From NCBI GenBank assembly GCA_037969235.1, contig JBBKXA010000112.1, positions 1-47,232 of the forward strand: a stretch of 47,232 nt of DNA, read 5' to 3'. This stretch comes from TMED27 sp037969235 (lineage in GTDB: Bacteria; Pseudomonadota; Alphaproteobacteria; Micavibrionales; Micavibrionaceae). How positions within the stretch are numbered: position 1 is the stretch's first letter; each line of letters opens with the position of its first letter. The notes beneath the pieces were generated by a model. That model was not told the DNA's origin, ran no database searches, and saw only the letters and a list, made by a program, of their open reading frames with translations. A program made the position numbers and the translations under genes. Positions 8,912-17,189 of this stretch are shown one piece after another.

Positions 8912-10062
8912 TAGAACGAATATCCTCCGTCTTTAGCTCCAGAAGACGTTTCCATTCCACCTTCGGTTTCGTTAAGCTTGGCTCCGCCAACAGCTGATGA
9001 TGCGTAGTCATCATCATCATCGTCATCCGTATTACTCGTGAGTAACGTGGCGCGGCGCGCTTCATCTTTACCGATGATCCCTGCTTCGAAAAGATCAGAA
9101 ATCGAATCCTGCATTGTGACCATCCCGTAGCGCGAGCCAGTTTGCATCATGGAATACAGTTGCGGTACTTGGTTTTCACGAATCAGGTTACGCACCGCAT
9201 TTGTACCGACAAGAATTTCAAAAGCCCCTACCCGACCATTTCCATCCTTGCGACGAACAAGTGTTTGTGCAACAACGCCTTGCAGTGAGCTTGATAACAT
9301 CGCGCGCACCATTTCCTTGTCTCCTGTTGGGAAAACGTCAATAACACGGTCAATAGTTTTAGATGCGGAATTCGAGTGAAGTGTCGCAAAAACAAGGTGT
9401 CCCGTTTCCGCGGCTGTTAGCGCTAAAGAAATTGTTTCATAGTCGCGCATCTCCCCCACGAGAATAACATCAGGGTCTTCGCGCAATGCGCTTTTTAGTG
9501 CGCGAGCAAAAGAGTTTGTATCCGCCCCAACCTCGCGGTGATTCACTAGACTTTTTTTAGAGTTGTGGAAAAACTCCACGGGGTCTTCGATGGTGAGGAT
9601 ATGTTTGCCCTCGTTAACATTGATGTGATTAACCATTGACGCGAGGGTTGTTGACTTACCCGATCCCGTAGGCCCTGTTACGAGAATAATGCCTTTTTCC
9701 AATTCAGAAAAACGGCGCATAACTGGTGGCAGACCAAGGTCTTCCATTGTTGGCACTTCGCTAGGAATAGTCCGAAAAACTCCCGACGAACCCAAGCGCG
9801 TTGTAAAACCGTTCACACGAAAACGGGCCTTTTCTCCTAAAGCGATCGCGAAATCAAGCTCCATATTTTTTTCGTATTCGGCGCGTTGCTCCTCTGTCAT
9901 GACAGAATAGAGCATTGTGCGAATATCATCGCTTGACAAAGCCTCGGCCTTAACGCGTTTTAAAAGGCCACTGACGCGAATGATTGGAGGACTGCCTGCG
10001 CTGAGATGCAAGTCAGATGCGCCATTTTGCATGGTGAATGCGAGAAGCTGTGTTAGGTCCAA
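8911..10062 (-). CDS. pilT: PilT retraction ATPase
   Basis: Protein of 383 residues. Walker A GPTGSGKST lies near residue 130, DPDVILVGEMRD near 197 and the His box TGHLVFATLHSNSA near 220; the AIRNLIRE motif typical of PilT appears here as AVRNLIRE. It drives depolymerisation of the pilus at the inner membrane. AGGAG lies a few bases before the ATG. Odd: the C-terminus carries a run of seven aspartates (codon repeat around 9007-9030) absent from the catalytic core. A weak internal promoter may precede it (10134-10139). Confidence 0.95.
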   Translation of the reverse strand: MDLTQLLAFTMQNGASDLHLSAGSPPIIRVSGLLKRVKAEALSSDDIRTMLYSVMTEEQRAEYEKNMELDFAIALGEKARFRVNGFTTRLGSSGVFRTIPSEVPTMEDLGLPPVMRRFSELEKGIILVTGPTGSGKSTTLASMVNHINVNEGKHILTIEDPVEFFHNSKKSLVNHREVGADTNSFARALKSALREDPDVILVGEMRDYETISLALTAAETGHLVFATLHSNSASKTIDRVIDVFPTGDKEMVRAMLSSSLQGVVAQTLVRRKDGNGRVGAFEILVGTNAVRNLIRENQVPQLYSMMQTGSRYGMVTMQDSISDLFEAGIIGKDEARRATLLTSNTDDDDDDDYASSAVGGAKLNETEGGMETSSGAKDGGYSF

Positions 10063-10133
10063 AGGAATTCTCCTATATTGATGTGAGACAAATGCAGATC
10101 AGATAAAATGTCGTACGACTATATTGCATCACA

Positions 10134-10139
10134 ATTATA
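10134..10139 (-). promoter_or_regulatory. Possible internal promoter before pilT
   Basis: A perfect TATAAT lies in the 135-nt AT-rich gap between the prepilin peptidase and pilT genes, about 70 nt before pilT. No good -35 hexamer lies 16-18 nt upstream. It may allow pilT/pilU to be expressed apart from the assembly genes. Confidence 0.3.
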
Positions 10140-10197
10140 TACAAATCCTTAACATTTTGTAGTCTTTTTAAAAAATCATATTACTTTCAAATTAAAT

Positions 10198-10998
10198 TTA
10201 AACAAAAAACATGAGTATAAAAAAAGATATTATTAATGCTGGCCCAAACGGGAATACCGCTTCACCCCTTATGCGTTGCCAGATTGCGCCGATTAAAACC
10301 CCAAGAATTCCGCTTAAAATGTAAAAACTTGAGAGTTGAGCAACGCCTAACCAGAGACCAGCTACGGCGAAGAACTTTACATCGCCCATACCCATCGCTT
10401 GCCTTTTTAAGGTTTTTGTCATTACTAAAGATAATATATACGATAGGGCTGCAAATAAAAAAGCGCCACCAATGTAATTTCCAACTATGGATATGCTGTT
10501 TTCGGGAGCATGTACTATTTGCAGGACTATGCGCATCCCCCCAAGCCCTGCTATTATCAGCGTCAAAATATTAGGCAGGATTTTTAACCTGAAATCGATA
10601 ATAAATAGCGACATTATAAATGGTACAGAAACCAAAAACATTAAGCGCTCCGCCCATATGAGAGGCGTAAAAAACAAAAATATCGAGATTGATAAAAATG
10701 CGGCCGAGATTTCTAGTAGGGGGTAGAATGCAGAGATTTTTATTTGGCAATATCGGCAACGTCCTTTTGTGATTATCCATGATAACACTGGCATTAAATC
10801 ACGCGTTGATAAAATGTGTTTACATGATGGGCAGGACGAACGCGCGTTAAGATTAAAAACAATTGTGTTATCGGGTATTCGTGCGATAAGAGCGCTCGCG
10901 AAACTTCCGAAAATTAGCCCTACGCATATATAAGCGAAAAATTCGATCACCCAAACCATGTCGGGTGAAGAAAATCCGTAAGATACCGGATCATACAT
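10198..10998 (-). CDS. pilD: Prepilin peptidase / N-methyltransferase
   Basis: Inner-membrane aspartyl protease (family A24) that cleaves prepilin leaders and methylates the new N-terminal Phe; 266 residues. The cytoplasmic loop keeps both cysteine pairs (CPSC near residue 47, CRYC near 78). The two catalytic aspartates are in FIIDFRLKILPN and in GMGDVKFFA, the conserved GXGD motif. About seven hydrophobic helices are visible. It starts 6 nt after the TPR gene stop. Substrates are presumably the two prepilins at 1379-2899. Confidence 0.94.
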   Translation of the reverse strand: MYDPVSYGFSSPDMVWVIEFFAYICVGLIFGSFASALIARIPDNTIVFNLNARSSCPSCKHILSTRDLMPVLSWIITKGRCRYCQIKISAFYPLLEISAAFLSISIFLFFTPLIWAERLMFLVSVPFIMSLFIIDFRLKILPNILTLIIAGLGGMRIVLQIVHAPENSISIVGNYIGGAFLFAALSYILSLVMTKTLKRQAMGMGDVKFFAVAGLWLGVAQLSSFYILSGILGVLIGAIWQRIRGEAVFPFGPALIISFFILMFFV

Positions 10999-11004
10999 TA
11001 CGGA

Positions 11005-12018
11005 TTACCGGAGCTCTGCTAATCTTTGGAAAACTGCCTCACGAGGAATTGTTGCGCTAGCACCATATAAAGTGTCAATTTCTAAGGCCTCTTCGTAATA
11101 CCCTATCGCTCTATCGCGATCAGCTGCGCGATCTGCAATCACCGCCATATTATAGACATGATTAGCATTTTCAGGCTCAATACTTGCTGCAGTTCCTAAT
11201 GCATTAATGGCTTCGTTAAACTGCCCTAATTTAGCATGTGCAACGGCCATTTGCGCTAGAATATTTGTATCCCCAGGGTTTACTTCGCGTAAATCCATAA
11301 GGTTGCGCAAAGCCACTGCAGGATAACGATGCAATAATAGTCCTTGCATATTCACGTTTGCTTCTACGTTTTTTGGACGAATATCGAGCAAATCTTCATA
11401 GGCTTGTAAAGCTTCATCTTCACGCCCTGCTTTTTGCAACGCAATAGCGCGTCCAAGCATAATATTGGGGTCGCGTTTATTTTCGGAAAACAGGTCATTG
11501 TAAATAATGAGAGCCGATTCAAAACGCCCCAATTTCATTGCGCGATCCGCCGCAACAAGGCGTGCCTTAACACTGTTGGCGCTGTATGTCTGGTTGGATA
11601 TAACCAAACGTGAACCTGGGCTTGTTAAAGGGTTAACCTTTGAGGGGGCTCCTTTGCGTGCCAATTCACCTTGAGGGGCTAAAGCTTCCGCATCAAAGAA
11701 GAGGTTCTCATCAAATTCTTCAGTTGGTTCGGCTTCAGGAATTGTTGGTGTTGGTATTGTTTCGTCTACGGCAGTAGACAAATCGTTAACATCTGGTGTA
11801 GCCGGCGCTTCAATGATTTCTTCGATAGCCGTAGAGGGGTCAGCGAGCTTGATTTCCTCAACATCATCCACCTCAGGTAACAATGGCTTAGCCTCAACTA
11901 TACCTGCGGGCGATTGACCGTCTTCTTTATGCACATTTAATTGAGCATGTAATGGCGAAGACATGCTTACAAATGTTGCAAAACTTATAGATACTAGAAA
12001 TTTAAAAGACATATGCAT
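11005..12018 (-). CDS. Secreted TPR protein of the pilus locus
   Basis: Protein of 337 residues. It has an N-terminal signal peptide (cleavage probably after LHA), an acidic Pro/Glu/Thr-rich linker to about residue 110, then several tetratricopeptide repeats from about 150 to the end (for example FESALIIYNDLFSENKRDPN, and EDEALQAYEDLLDIRPKN). Periplasmic TPR proteins in T4P clusters (PilF/PilW, MshN) assist secretin assembly or scaffold the machine; MshN fits by position. The periplasmic location is inferred from the signal peptide. It is followed closely by pilD. Confidence 0.82.
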   Translation of the reverse strand: MHMSFKFLVSISFATFVSMSSPLHAQLNVHKEDGQSPAGIVEAKPLLPEVDDVEEIKLADPSTAIEEIIEAPATPDVNDLSTAVDETIPTPTIPEAEPTEEFDENLFFDAEALAPQGELARKGAPSKVNPLTSPGSRLVISNQTYSANSVKARLVAADRAMKLGRFESALIIYNDLFSENKRDPNIMLGRAIALQKAGREDEALQAYEDLLDIRPKNVEANVNMQGLLLHRYPAVALRNLMDLREVNPGDTNILAQMAVAHAKLGQFNEAINALGTAASIEPENANHVYNMAVIADRAADRDRAIGYYEEALEIDTLYGASATIPREAVFQRLAELR

Positions 12019-12102
12019 TGTAAAAACCTGTTTTAATCTGCTTGTGTTTAAAGAGGACGGGTAAAACGAATCATGAGTATGGTTGATATTTTGATAAATA
12101 TA

Positions 12103-12837
12103 TCATGCTCCAGCTTTTTCCTCAATATATTGTAGGAACGCTTGTTCCAAAGATTTTGACTTAGTTTTCTTTTTTAAATCTGCGGCTGTTCCTGTATATC
12201 GAATTTTCTTGTCATGGAGTACGGCAACACGGTCACATATTTCATCCATATCCGCAAGGATGTGCGAACTTAAGAATATCGTACAGCCTTTATTTTTAGT
12301 TTCTTGCAACAAAGCTTTAACTTGAGCGCGGGCGACAGGGTCAAGGCCGCTCATTGGTTCGTCGAGAATTAAAATGTCGCATCCCGTTAGAATTGTGCCA
12401 AGCAAGCCCAGCTTTTGGCGCATACCTTTGGAATAGGTTTGTACACGACGCTTCAGTGCCGTGGGATCTAGCGATACGCGTTGGGCGTATTCAATACATT
12501 GCTCGTCGCTTAAAGGATGATTGTACAGCGCCGCGGAGAATTTTAAAAACTCAATGCCGCTGAGAAACCACGATGGCTCGAAACGCTCGGGAAGGAAAGC
12601 TAGCCTTTGCTTTATCTTATTATCATTGACCGCTCTGCCGTGAATATAAACCTCACCAGAATCTTGGGTACGCAGGCCTAATAAGGTTTTAATTAGCGTT
12701 GTTTTTCCCGCACCGTTTAATCCGATGAGGCCAAAAAACTCTCCTGTTTCAACTTGTAGATTTATATTTTCTATAGCTGTCATTTCGCCATATAAAACAT
12801 TAACGTCGAGAATAGAAATTGCTTGGCTTTCAGCCAT
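12103..12837 (-). CDS. ABC transporter ATP-binding protein in the pilus operon
   Basis: ABC ATPase of 244 residues. Walker A is GLNGAGKTT, the signature motif is the degenerate YSKGMRQKLGL (usual for ABC-2 exporters) and Walker B is ILILDEPMSGLDP. The ATG at 12837 with GGAG 7 nt upstream is preferred. An ATG at 12852 overlaps the previous stop (TGATG) but would place the ribosome site inside the gene. It is embedded between the PilP-like and TPR genes; the only matching permease lies at 4966-5730. The arrangement resembles PilH of Myxococcus xanthus. Confidence 0.93.
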   Translation of the reverse strand: MAESQAISILDVNVLYGEMTAIENINLQVETGEFFGLIGLNGAGKTTLIKTLLGLRTQDSGEVYIHGRAVNDNKIKQRLAFLPERFEPSWFLSGIEFLKFSAALYNHPLSDEQCIEYAQRVSLDPTALKRRVQTYSKGMRQKLGLLGTILTGCDILILDEPMSGLDPVARAQVKALLQETKNKGCTIFLSSHILADMDEICDRVAVLHDKKIRYTGTAADLKKKTKSKSLEQAFLQYIEEKAGA

Positions 12838-12851
12838 TTTTGCGCTCCGCA

Positions 12852-13586
12852 TCAGCCTGGTAAAAACACCCGCGCATCCAAATTAAACCGTTGGTGTGGG
12901 CGAAGTCGTATTGGGAAAATTTGATTAGTATAGTCATCAAACCATTTAAACTCGATGTATGTTTTAAAAACCTTCAAATCCAAAACCTCTTTTGGTATTG
13001 CATCAGGTGTCACGCGTTTTTCATTCAGCCAAACCGCCCAATCACTTCCGCCGCGATAGACTAAGCCACCTAATCTTAACTCACGCTCTTCTGGAGGCGG
13101 CTTGATCTTTTCAGCTTCATCTTCACCTAAGCTTAAATCACGCATAAGTTCACTTTCAGAGACAGGCCGAGCGACACCTCTGGCGTTTTTTGCATCTCGT
13201 ATTGCCACATATTCCCAATAAGTAAACACTACTGAGTTATAATCATCTGGGTTGAATATTGGTTTAACACCATTAACGGCTGAGGCTTGGCCTACATCAA
13301 AACCTTGATCTTGAGGCCCACTAGATAGAACGACATTTTCATCTTCCGACGGTAACATAGAGGCATCTAACTCTGCTGCCGCTATATCATCCTCCACTTC
13401 AGCTTCAATAACAGCGTCAGATGCTGGTTGAACAACCATATTGGTATCTATAATCTCGTCTTCGTTTTGAGCATGGGCGGTAATAGGCAGGAAAATCACA
13501 ACAGCGGCGAGAAAAATTAAATTTTTCTTTTTTAAGTTTTTTAAAAACATGTGCAAACATCTCATATGATTTGTTTTATTAATCAT
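12852..13586 (-). CDS. PilP/MshK-like periplasmic pilus assembly protein
   Basis: Protein of 244 residues starting at the ATG at 13586, which overlaps the upstream stop as ATGA and has GGGG just before it. A hydrophobic signal (LIFLAAVVIFLPITAHAQ) is followed by a long acidic low-complexity linker. A C-terminal beta-rich domain (LRLGGLVYRGGSDWAVWLN onward) resembles the HR/PilP/GspC-type domain that docks the inner-membrane complex to the secretin N-domain. The assignment rests on order (after PilM/N and PilO) and domain layout rather than clear similarity. Confidence 0.65.
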   Translation of the reverse strand: MINKTNHMRCLHMFLKNLKKKNLIFLAAVVIFLPITAHAQNEDEIIDTNMVVQPASDAVIEAEVEDDIAAAELDASMLPSEDENVVLSSGPQDQGFDVGQASAVNGVKPIFNPDDYNSVVFTYWEYVAIRDAKNARGVARPVSESELMRDLSLGEDEAEKIKPPPEERELRLGGLVYRGGSDWAVWLNEKRVTPDAIPKEVLDLKVFKTYIEFKWFDDYTNQIFPIRLRPHQRFNLDARVFLPG

Positions 13587-14242
13587 TGCACACCCCACAT
13601 ATTTTCGTCGCCTTCATCTGCGTCTTGCGCTGCGGGTATCATTGTTCGCCATGACATTTCAAGCTTTGCTGTCACTAAAGGGGGATTGCCGCCTGCGGAA
13701 ATGGCGCGTAGCACGGTAGCCGAAACATTCGCTTCGCGCTTAAGCTCAATTTTTTCAATCGAAACATGACCAGGGAAATAGTTTTCAATCAAAAACATAT
13801 AGTTGAAAATGTTTACATCGTCTACGGCTTCAATGTTGGCCTCAATTGTACTGTTGAGTATTTGATGTTTGGCCTTTAATGACTCTTCGTTTTCTTCAAA
13901 AACACCAGGCTGGATGCTAACAATCGCCTTGCTCACACCTGATTTCCTTTGTATGTCATTAAAAATCAATTCTGCTTGTCTACGGTCTTGCTCCGTGAAA
14001 AAACCATCTGCACTTAAAATTTCAAATTCATCCTTTTGCACAGCCAGCTGATCAAATTCAACCTGCATAAGATCAATATCAGCTCGAAGCGTAGAAACTT
14101 CCCCGCGCATCGTCGACATATTACGTTCATCTGTTTGTATTTGTGGCGTTAAATAATAAAACACTATAAGCGCAAGCGCAGCATTTGTTACGAACAATGC
14201 CAAGAGGATAAAGATACGTTTAATTCCTAAGATGTTAATCAT
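13583..14242 (-). CDS. PilO/MshJ-like inner-membrane assembly protein
   Basis: Protein of 219 residues: short cytoplasmic start, one transmembrane helix (about residues 9-31), a coiled coil (about 38-70), then a periplasmic ferredoxin-like alpha/beta region. This is the bitopic architecture of PilO, GspM and MshJ, which pair with PilN to align the platform with the secretin. Its ATG overlaps the upstream stop (ATGA) and its own stop overlaps the next start, so three genes are translationally coupled. Confidence 0.75.
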   Translation of the reverse strand: MINILGIKRIFILLALFVTNAALALIVFYYLTPQIQTDERNMSTMRGEVSTLRADIDLMQVEFDQLAVQKDEFEILSADGFFTEQDRRQAELIFNDIQRKSGVSKAIVSIQPGVFEENEESLKAKHQILNSTIEANIEAVDDVNIFNYMFLIENYFPGHVSIEKIELKREANVSATVLRAISAGGNPPLVTAKLEMSWRTMIPAAQDADEGDENMWGVQ

Positions 14243-15849
14243 TCTGGAACTGGCCCCTTAATTTGTATTTCGGCTACAAAATCTTGTTCAACATCCTGCT
14301 TTTTCAAATCGCCAGCCTCAACGATAAGCCCCTCTGTATATTCGTAATCTTTAAGGAATTTTGTAACATTAACCTCATGATCAGGCAATAAACTCTGGAT
14401 TCGTCCGCGCAAGTTTTCAACTTCAGTGTTCCCGCGTTCAATATCAGCGGTAGACGGATAAGTCATTTTTAAAGTTGCTGTGAATAATTTTTCTTTTTGA
14501 TTTTGAACTGTATTATAAGCATCTGTAATTATATTTTTCTTAGGGCGATTTATATTCACACTATCAACACGAAGATCTTTGCCCAAAGCACGTCCAACAT
14601 TTTGAAACAAAGCCAAGACTTTAATTCGTTGTTTCTCAAGCTCTGCCTGAACGGCAATAGATCCTTGCACGAGCTGAGCGTCAAAACCTACATCCTTAAG
14701 GCGTTGTAATTCTCGTTGGTATTGCGCATCAAGTTGTGTTTTTTGCTGTTTTAATACATCTGTTTGCGAAGATATTTCTGAGAGCTTTCCTGCTTTTGAG
14801 GCTGCCTGATAAGCCAAATAGGACGCGCCAGCAAATAAAACTAATGCCACTAACATTGCCGCTTTTCTTGGGGATGATATCTTATCAAGTTGCGCGGCAT
14901 TTAAAGGCAATAAAAAACGACTTTTTCGTCCAGCCCATGCCACATGCAAAGCATCAGCGTAGCGCTCTTCGTTTTGTCTTCCGATGCGTACGCCCAGAAT
15001 ACTCGCAGCTTCCGTTATAGGCATAACATGCAGATCGCAATCCTCATCAAACATGGATTTAAGCGCATCACCTGCTTCTGAACCTGCAATGACGAAAGCA
15101 TCTAGGCCGTCATCAGCATCATAACCAAAACGAGCCAAATAGCTCATTGTTGATTTAAATTCATTGTGCAAAGCACTAGCCCAAGCTTGAGGGTCTTGGT
15201 CAGTGTCAATCATAGGGCTCATACGCGTAAGTGCAAGCTCACCATTTTTAGTTAATATCTGACGTAAGCTGCCGTTATTATGTTGACCAACAAACACAGC
15301 CCATACGTTTTGTTTACCTCGTTTATTTTTACCGCCCTTTTTCAGTGATAGCGCCTTAACCATATCTGAAGACTCAACTGGCAATAAGCAAAAGCCAGCG
15401 ACGGACGCTAAAGATTTCGATGTGGCGCTTACGGTTTTGTTAATTTGTTCACTGCCAGAAACAGCCGCAAAAATATAGATGCCTGCTGCAGGCTGTGCGC
15501 CTGACTTGCTAACTTTTTCTTTTAATGCGTATGCGGCCTTAATGGGGTAATTGGGGAAAGCAACGTTCAATTTGCGCTTAACCATAGCCGTGCGGTCGAT
15601 GACATTTACGCCAGTGCGGATAATTTTTTCCTTACGATAATGTTGTTCGACCATATCATTGAGAATCAACACAGGCTTTTTGCCGCAATCTTTGGCAATA
15701 ATATTTGCGACATTATCTTCAAAATTTTCCGCCGCCCATGGCAGTGCTTCAACCAACTTTACGCCGCCGTTATTAACCGTCATTACGGACAAAAACTCAT
15801 CGGAGATGAGTAAAACTGTTCTACTTGGAGAGAGTATGGATAGTGACAT
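14239..15849 (-). CDS. PilM-PilN-like fusion (GspL/MshI type)
   Basis: Protein of 536 residues from the ATG at 15849, which has AGG 6 nt upstream; an in-frame ATG at 15879 has none. The first ~300 residues look like an actin-like cytoplasmic PilM domain. A transmembrane helix (AAMLVALVLFAGASYLAY) near residue 325 is followed by a coiled coil and a periplasmic PilN-like domain. In most T4Pa systems PilM and PilN are separate; here one chain does both jobs, as in GspL of type II secretion. The role is to couple the cytoplasmic ATPase to the periplasmic alignment complex. Confidence 0.75.
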   Translation of the reverse strand: MSLSILSPSRTVLLISDEFLSVMTVNNGGVKLVEALPWAAENFEDNVANIIAKDCGKKPVLILNDMVEQHYRKEKIIRTGVNVIDRTAMVKRKLNVAFPNYPIKAAYALKEKVSKSGAQPAAGIYIFAAVSGSEQINKTVSATSKSLASVAGFCLLPVESSDMVKALSLKKGGKNKRGKQNVWAVFVGQHNNGSLRQILTKNGELALTRMSPMIDTDQDPQAWASALHNEFKSTMSYLARFGYDADDGLDAFVIAGSEAGDALKSMFDEDCDLHVMPITEAASILGVRIGRQNEERYADALHVAWAGRKSRFLLPLNAAQLDKISSPRKAAMLVALVLFAGASYLAYQAASKAGKLSEISSQTDVLKQQKTQLDAQYQRELQRLKDVGFDAQLVQGSIAVQAELEKQRIKVLALFQNVGRALGKDLRVDSVNINRPKKNIITDAYNTVQNQKEKLFTATLKMTYPSTADIERGNTEVENLRGRIQSLLPDHEVNVTKFLKDYEYTEGLIVEAGDLKKQDVEQDFVAEIQIKGPVPE

Positions 15850-15899
15850 GTTAAACCTAAACCTAAAAATTATCCTCAAAAAAGAAGCTTGCGCGCCTC

Positions 15900-17150
15900 C
15901 TAAAAATTCATAAACTTACCCAAATTCATATAAATTGGCCCCAAACTTCCAGCAGCAATCCACGCAATCATAAGTCCGAGTATAGCAGTTAATGTGGGCT
16001 GAATCATCTCAATTAAACTTTCAATCGCTTCATTCACATCGTGCGTATAAAATTCTGACACCTGATCCAGCACAACCGTTAGATTACCAGATTCTTCGCC
16101 CACCTTAACCATGCGCACAACCATGCTAGGAAACTCACCACTTACATTCAAAGCTTCTGATAAAGCGCTACCAGATTTCACACGCACCTCGACCTCTTCC
16201 ATTGCATCTAGTAAAACCAAGTTTGTTACTGTTTCGCGCGAAGATTTCAGGCCGCTAATCACGTCAATACCACTAGCATACAAAGCGCCGAATGTTTGTG
16301 CGTAGCGCGCAATAGAAATTTTTCGAATAATTGGCCCTATAACTGGTGAATTCAAATACATACCGTCAATTTTGTATGCGAAGGCATCCGAGCTTTTGCG
16401 CAGAGCTTTTAACCCTATATACAGTAAGACGGGCACCGCCAATACAATAAATGCACCATATATAGGTAAGCCAAAAATAGAAAATATTGGCGTGATAAAA
16501 AAATCAGAAGTGGCAATTAGCCATACTGAGAACCAAGGCAAATCGAGCGAGAGAAACCTCAAGAAACCAACAATTTGCGGCACAACAATACTCATCATAA
16601 AAACAATCGTTAAAACCACTACAATAGTCACGATTATTGGATAGCGTGTTGCTTTTCGGATTTTTGCCTGGATAATATCAACCCATTTTAAATACTTAAC
16701 AAGCTGACGGTATGAAGACGTAAGATCCCCTGTCTCCTCACCTGCATTAATCAAAGACAAATATAATGACTTAAATATTTTAGGGTGCTTGCCCATTGCT
16801 TCAGATAAGGATGAGCCATCAGAAACGTCACGGTGCACTTCGGTCATGATATCGCGGAGTGAGTCATTTTCTGTCGAGTCTCGAACATCAGACAAGGCAT
16901 CTAACAACGGTACACCAGCACTTTGCATTTGCTCCATTTGCACAAAGAGCTGAATAATGTCGCGCAGCACTATCTTCTTAGAACCAAATTTAAACCCAGC
17001 TTTCGAACCTGTCTTCATTGCACTGCAATCAATCAGCTCCAATCCGCCAGATTGAAGTTGTTTGTACAAATCAACCTCACTATTCGCAGCAATGTTACCG
17101 CGAATAGGGCGTCCTTTGGAGTTTAGTGCTTTGTATTTATAGCGCGGAAT
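15900..17150 (-). CDS. pilC: T4P inner-membrane platform protein (PilC/GspF), probable ATT start
   Basis: Polytopic platform protein that lifts pilin subunits. The family N-terminus P-R-Y-K-Y-K-A-L-N-S-K-G is encoded from 17147, preceded by ATT (17148-17150) with AAAGGG 8 nt further upstream. An in-frame TAA lies at 17163-17165, and no ATG, GTG or TTG occurs in frame until TTG at 17069, which would delete 27 conserved residues. With ATT the protein has 416 residues, normal for the family. Two GspF domains (about 70-200 and 280-400) and three hydrophobic segments (near 190, 240 and 390) are visible. The ATPase gene ends 39 nt upstream. Confidence 0.88.
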   Translation of the reverse strand: MPRYKYKALNSKGRPIRGNIAANSEVDLYKQLQSGGLELIDCSAMKTGSKAGFKFGSKKIVLRDIIQLFVQMEQMQSAGVPLLDALSDVRDSTENDSLRDIMTEVHRDVSDGSSLSEAMGKHPKIFKSLYLSLINAGEETGDLTSSYRQLVKYLKWVDIIQAKIRKATRYPIIVTIVVVLTIVFMMSIVVPQIVGFLRFLSLDLPWFSVWLIATSDFFITPIFSIFGLPIYGAFIVLAVPVLLYIGLKALRKSSDAFAYKIDGMYLNSPVIGPIIRKISIARYAQTFGALYASGIDVISGLKSSRETVTNLVLLDAMEEVEVRVKSGSALSEALNVSGEFPSMVVRMVKVGEESGNLTVVLDQVSEFYTHDVNEAIESLIEMIQPTLTAILGLMIAWIAAGSLGPIYMNLGKFMNF

Positions 17151-17189
17151 GACAATTACCCTTTAAGAAAATATTGCAAATTAATAATA

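Noticed and set aside
9007..9030. Aspartate-codon repeat in pilT as a phase-variation switch
   Set aside because: The unit is a trinucleotide in frame, so length changes would add or remove Asp rather than shift the frame.
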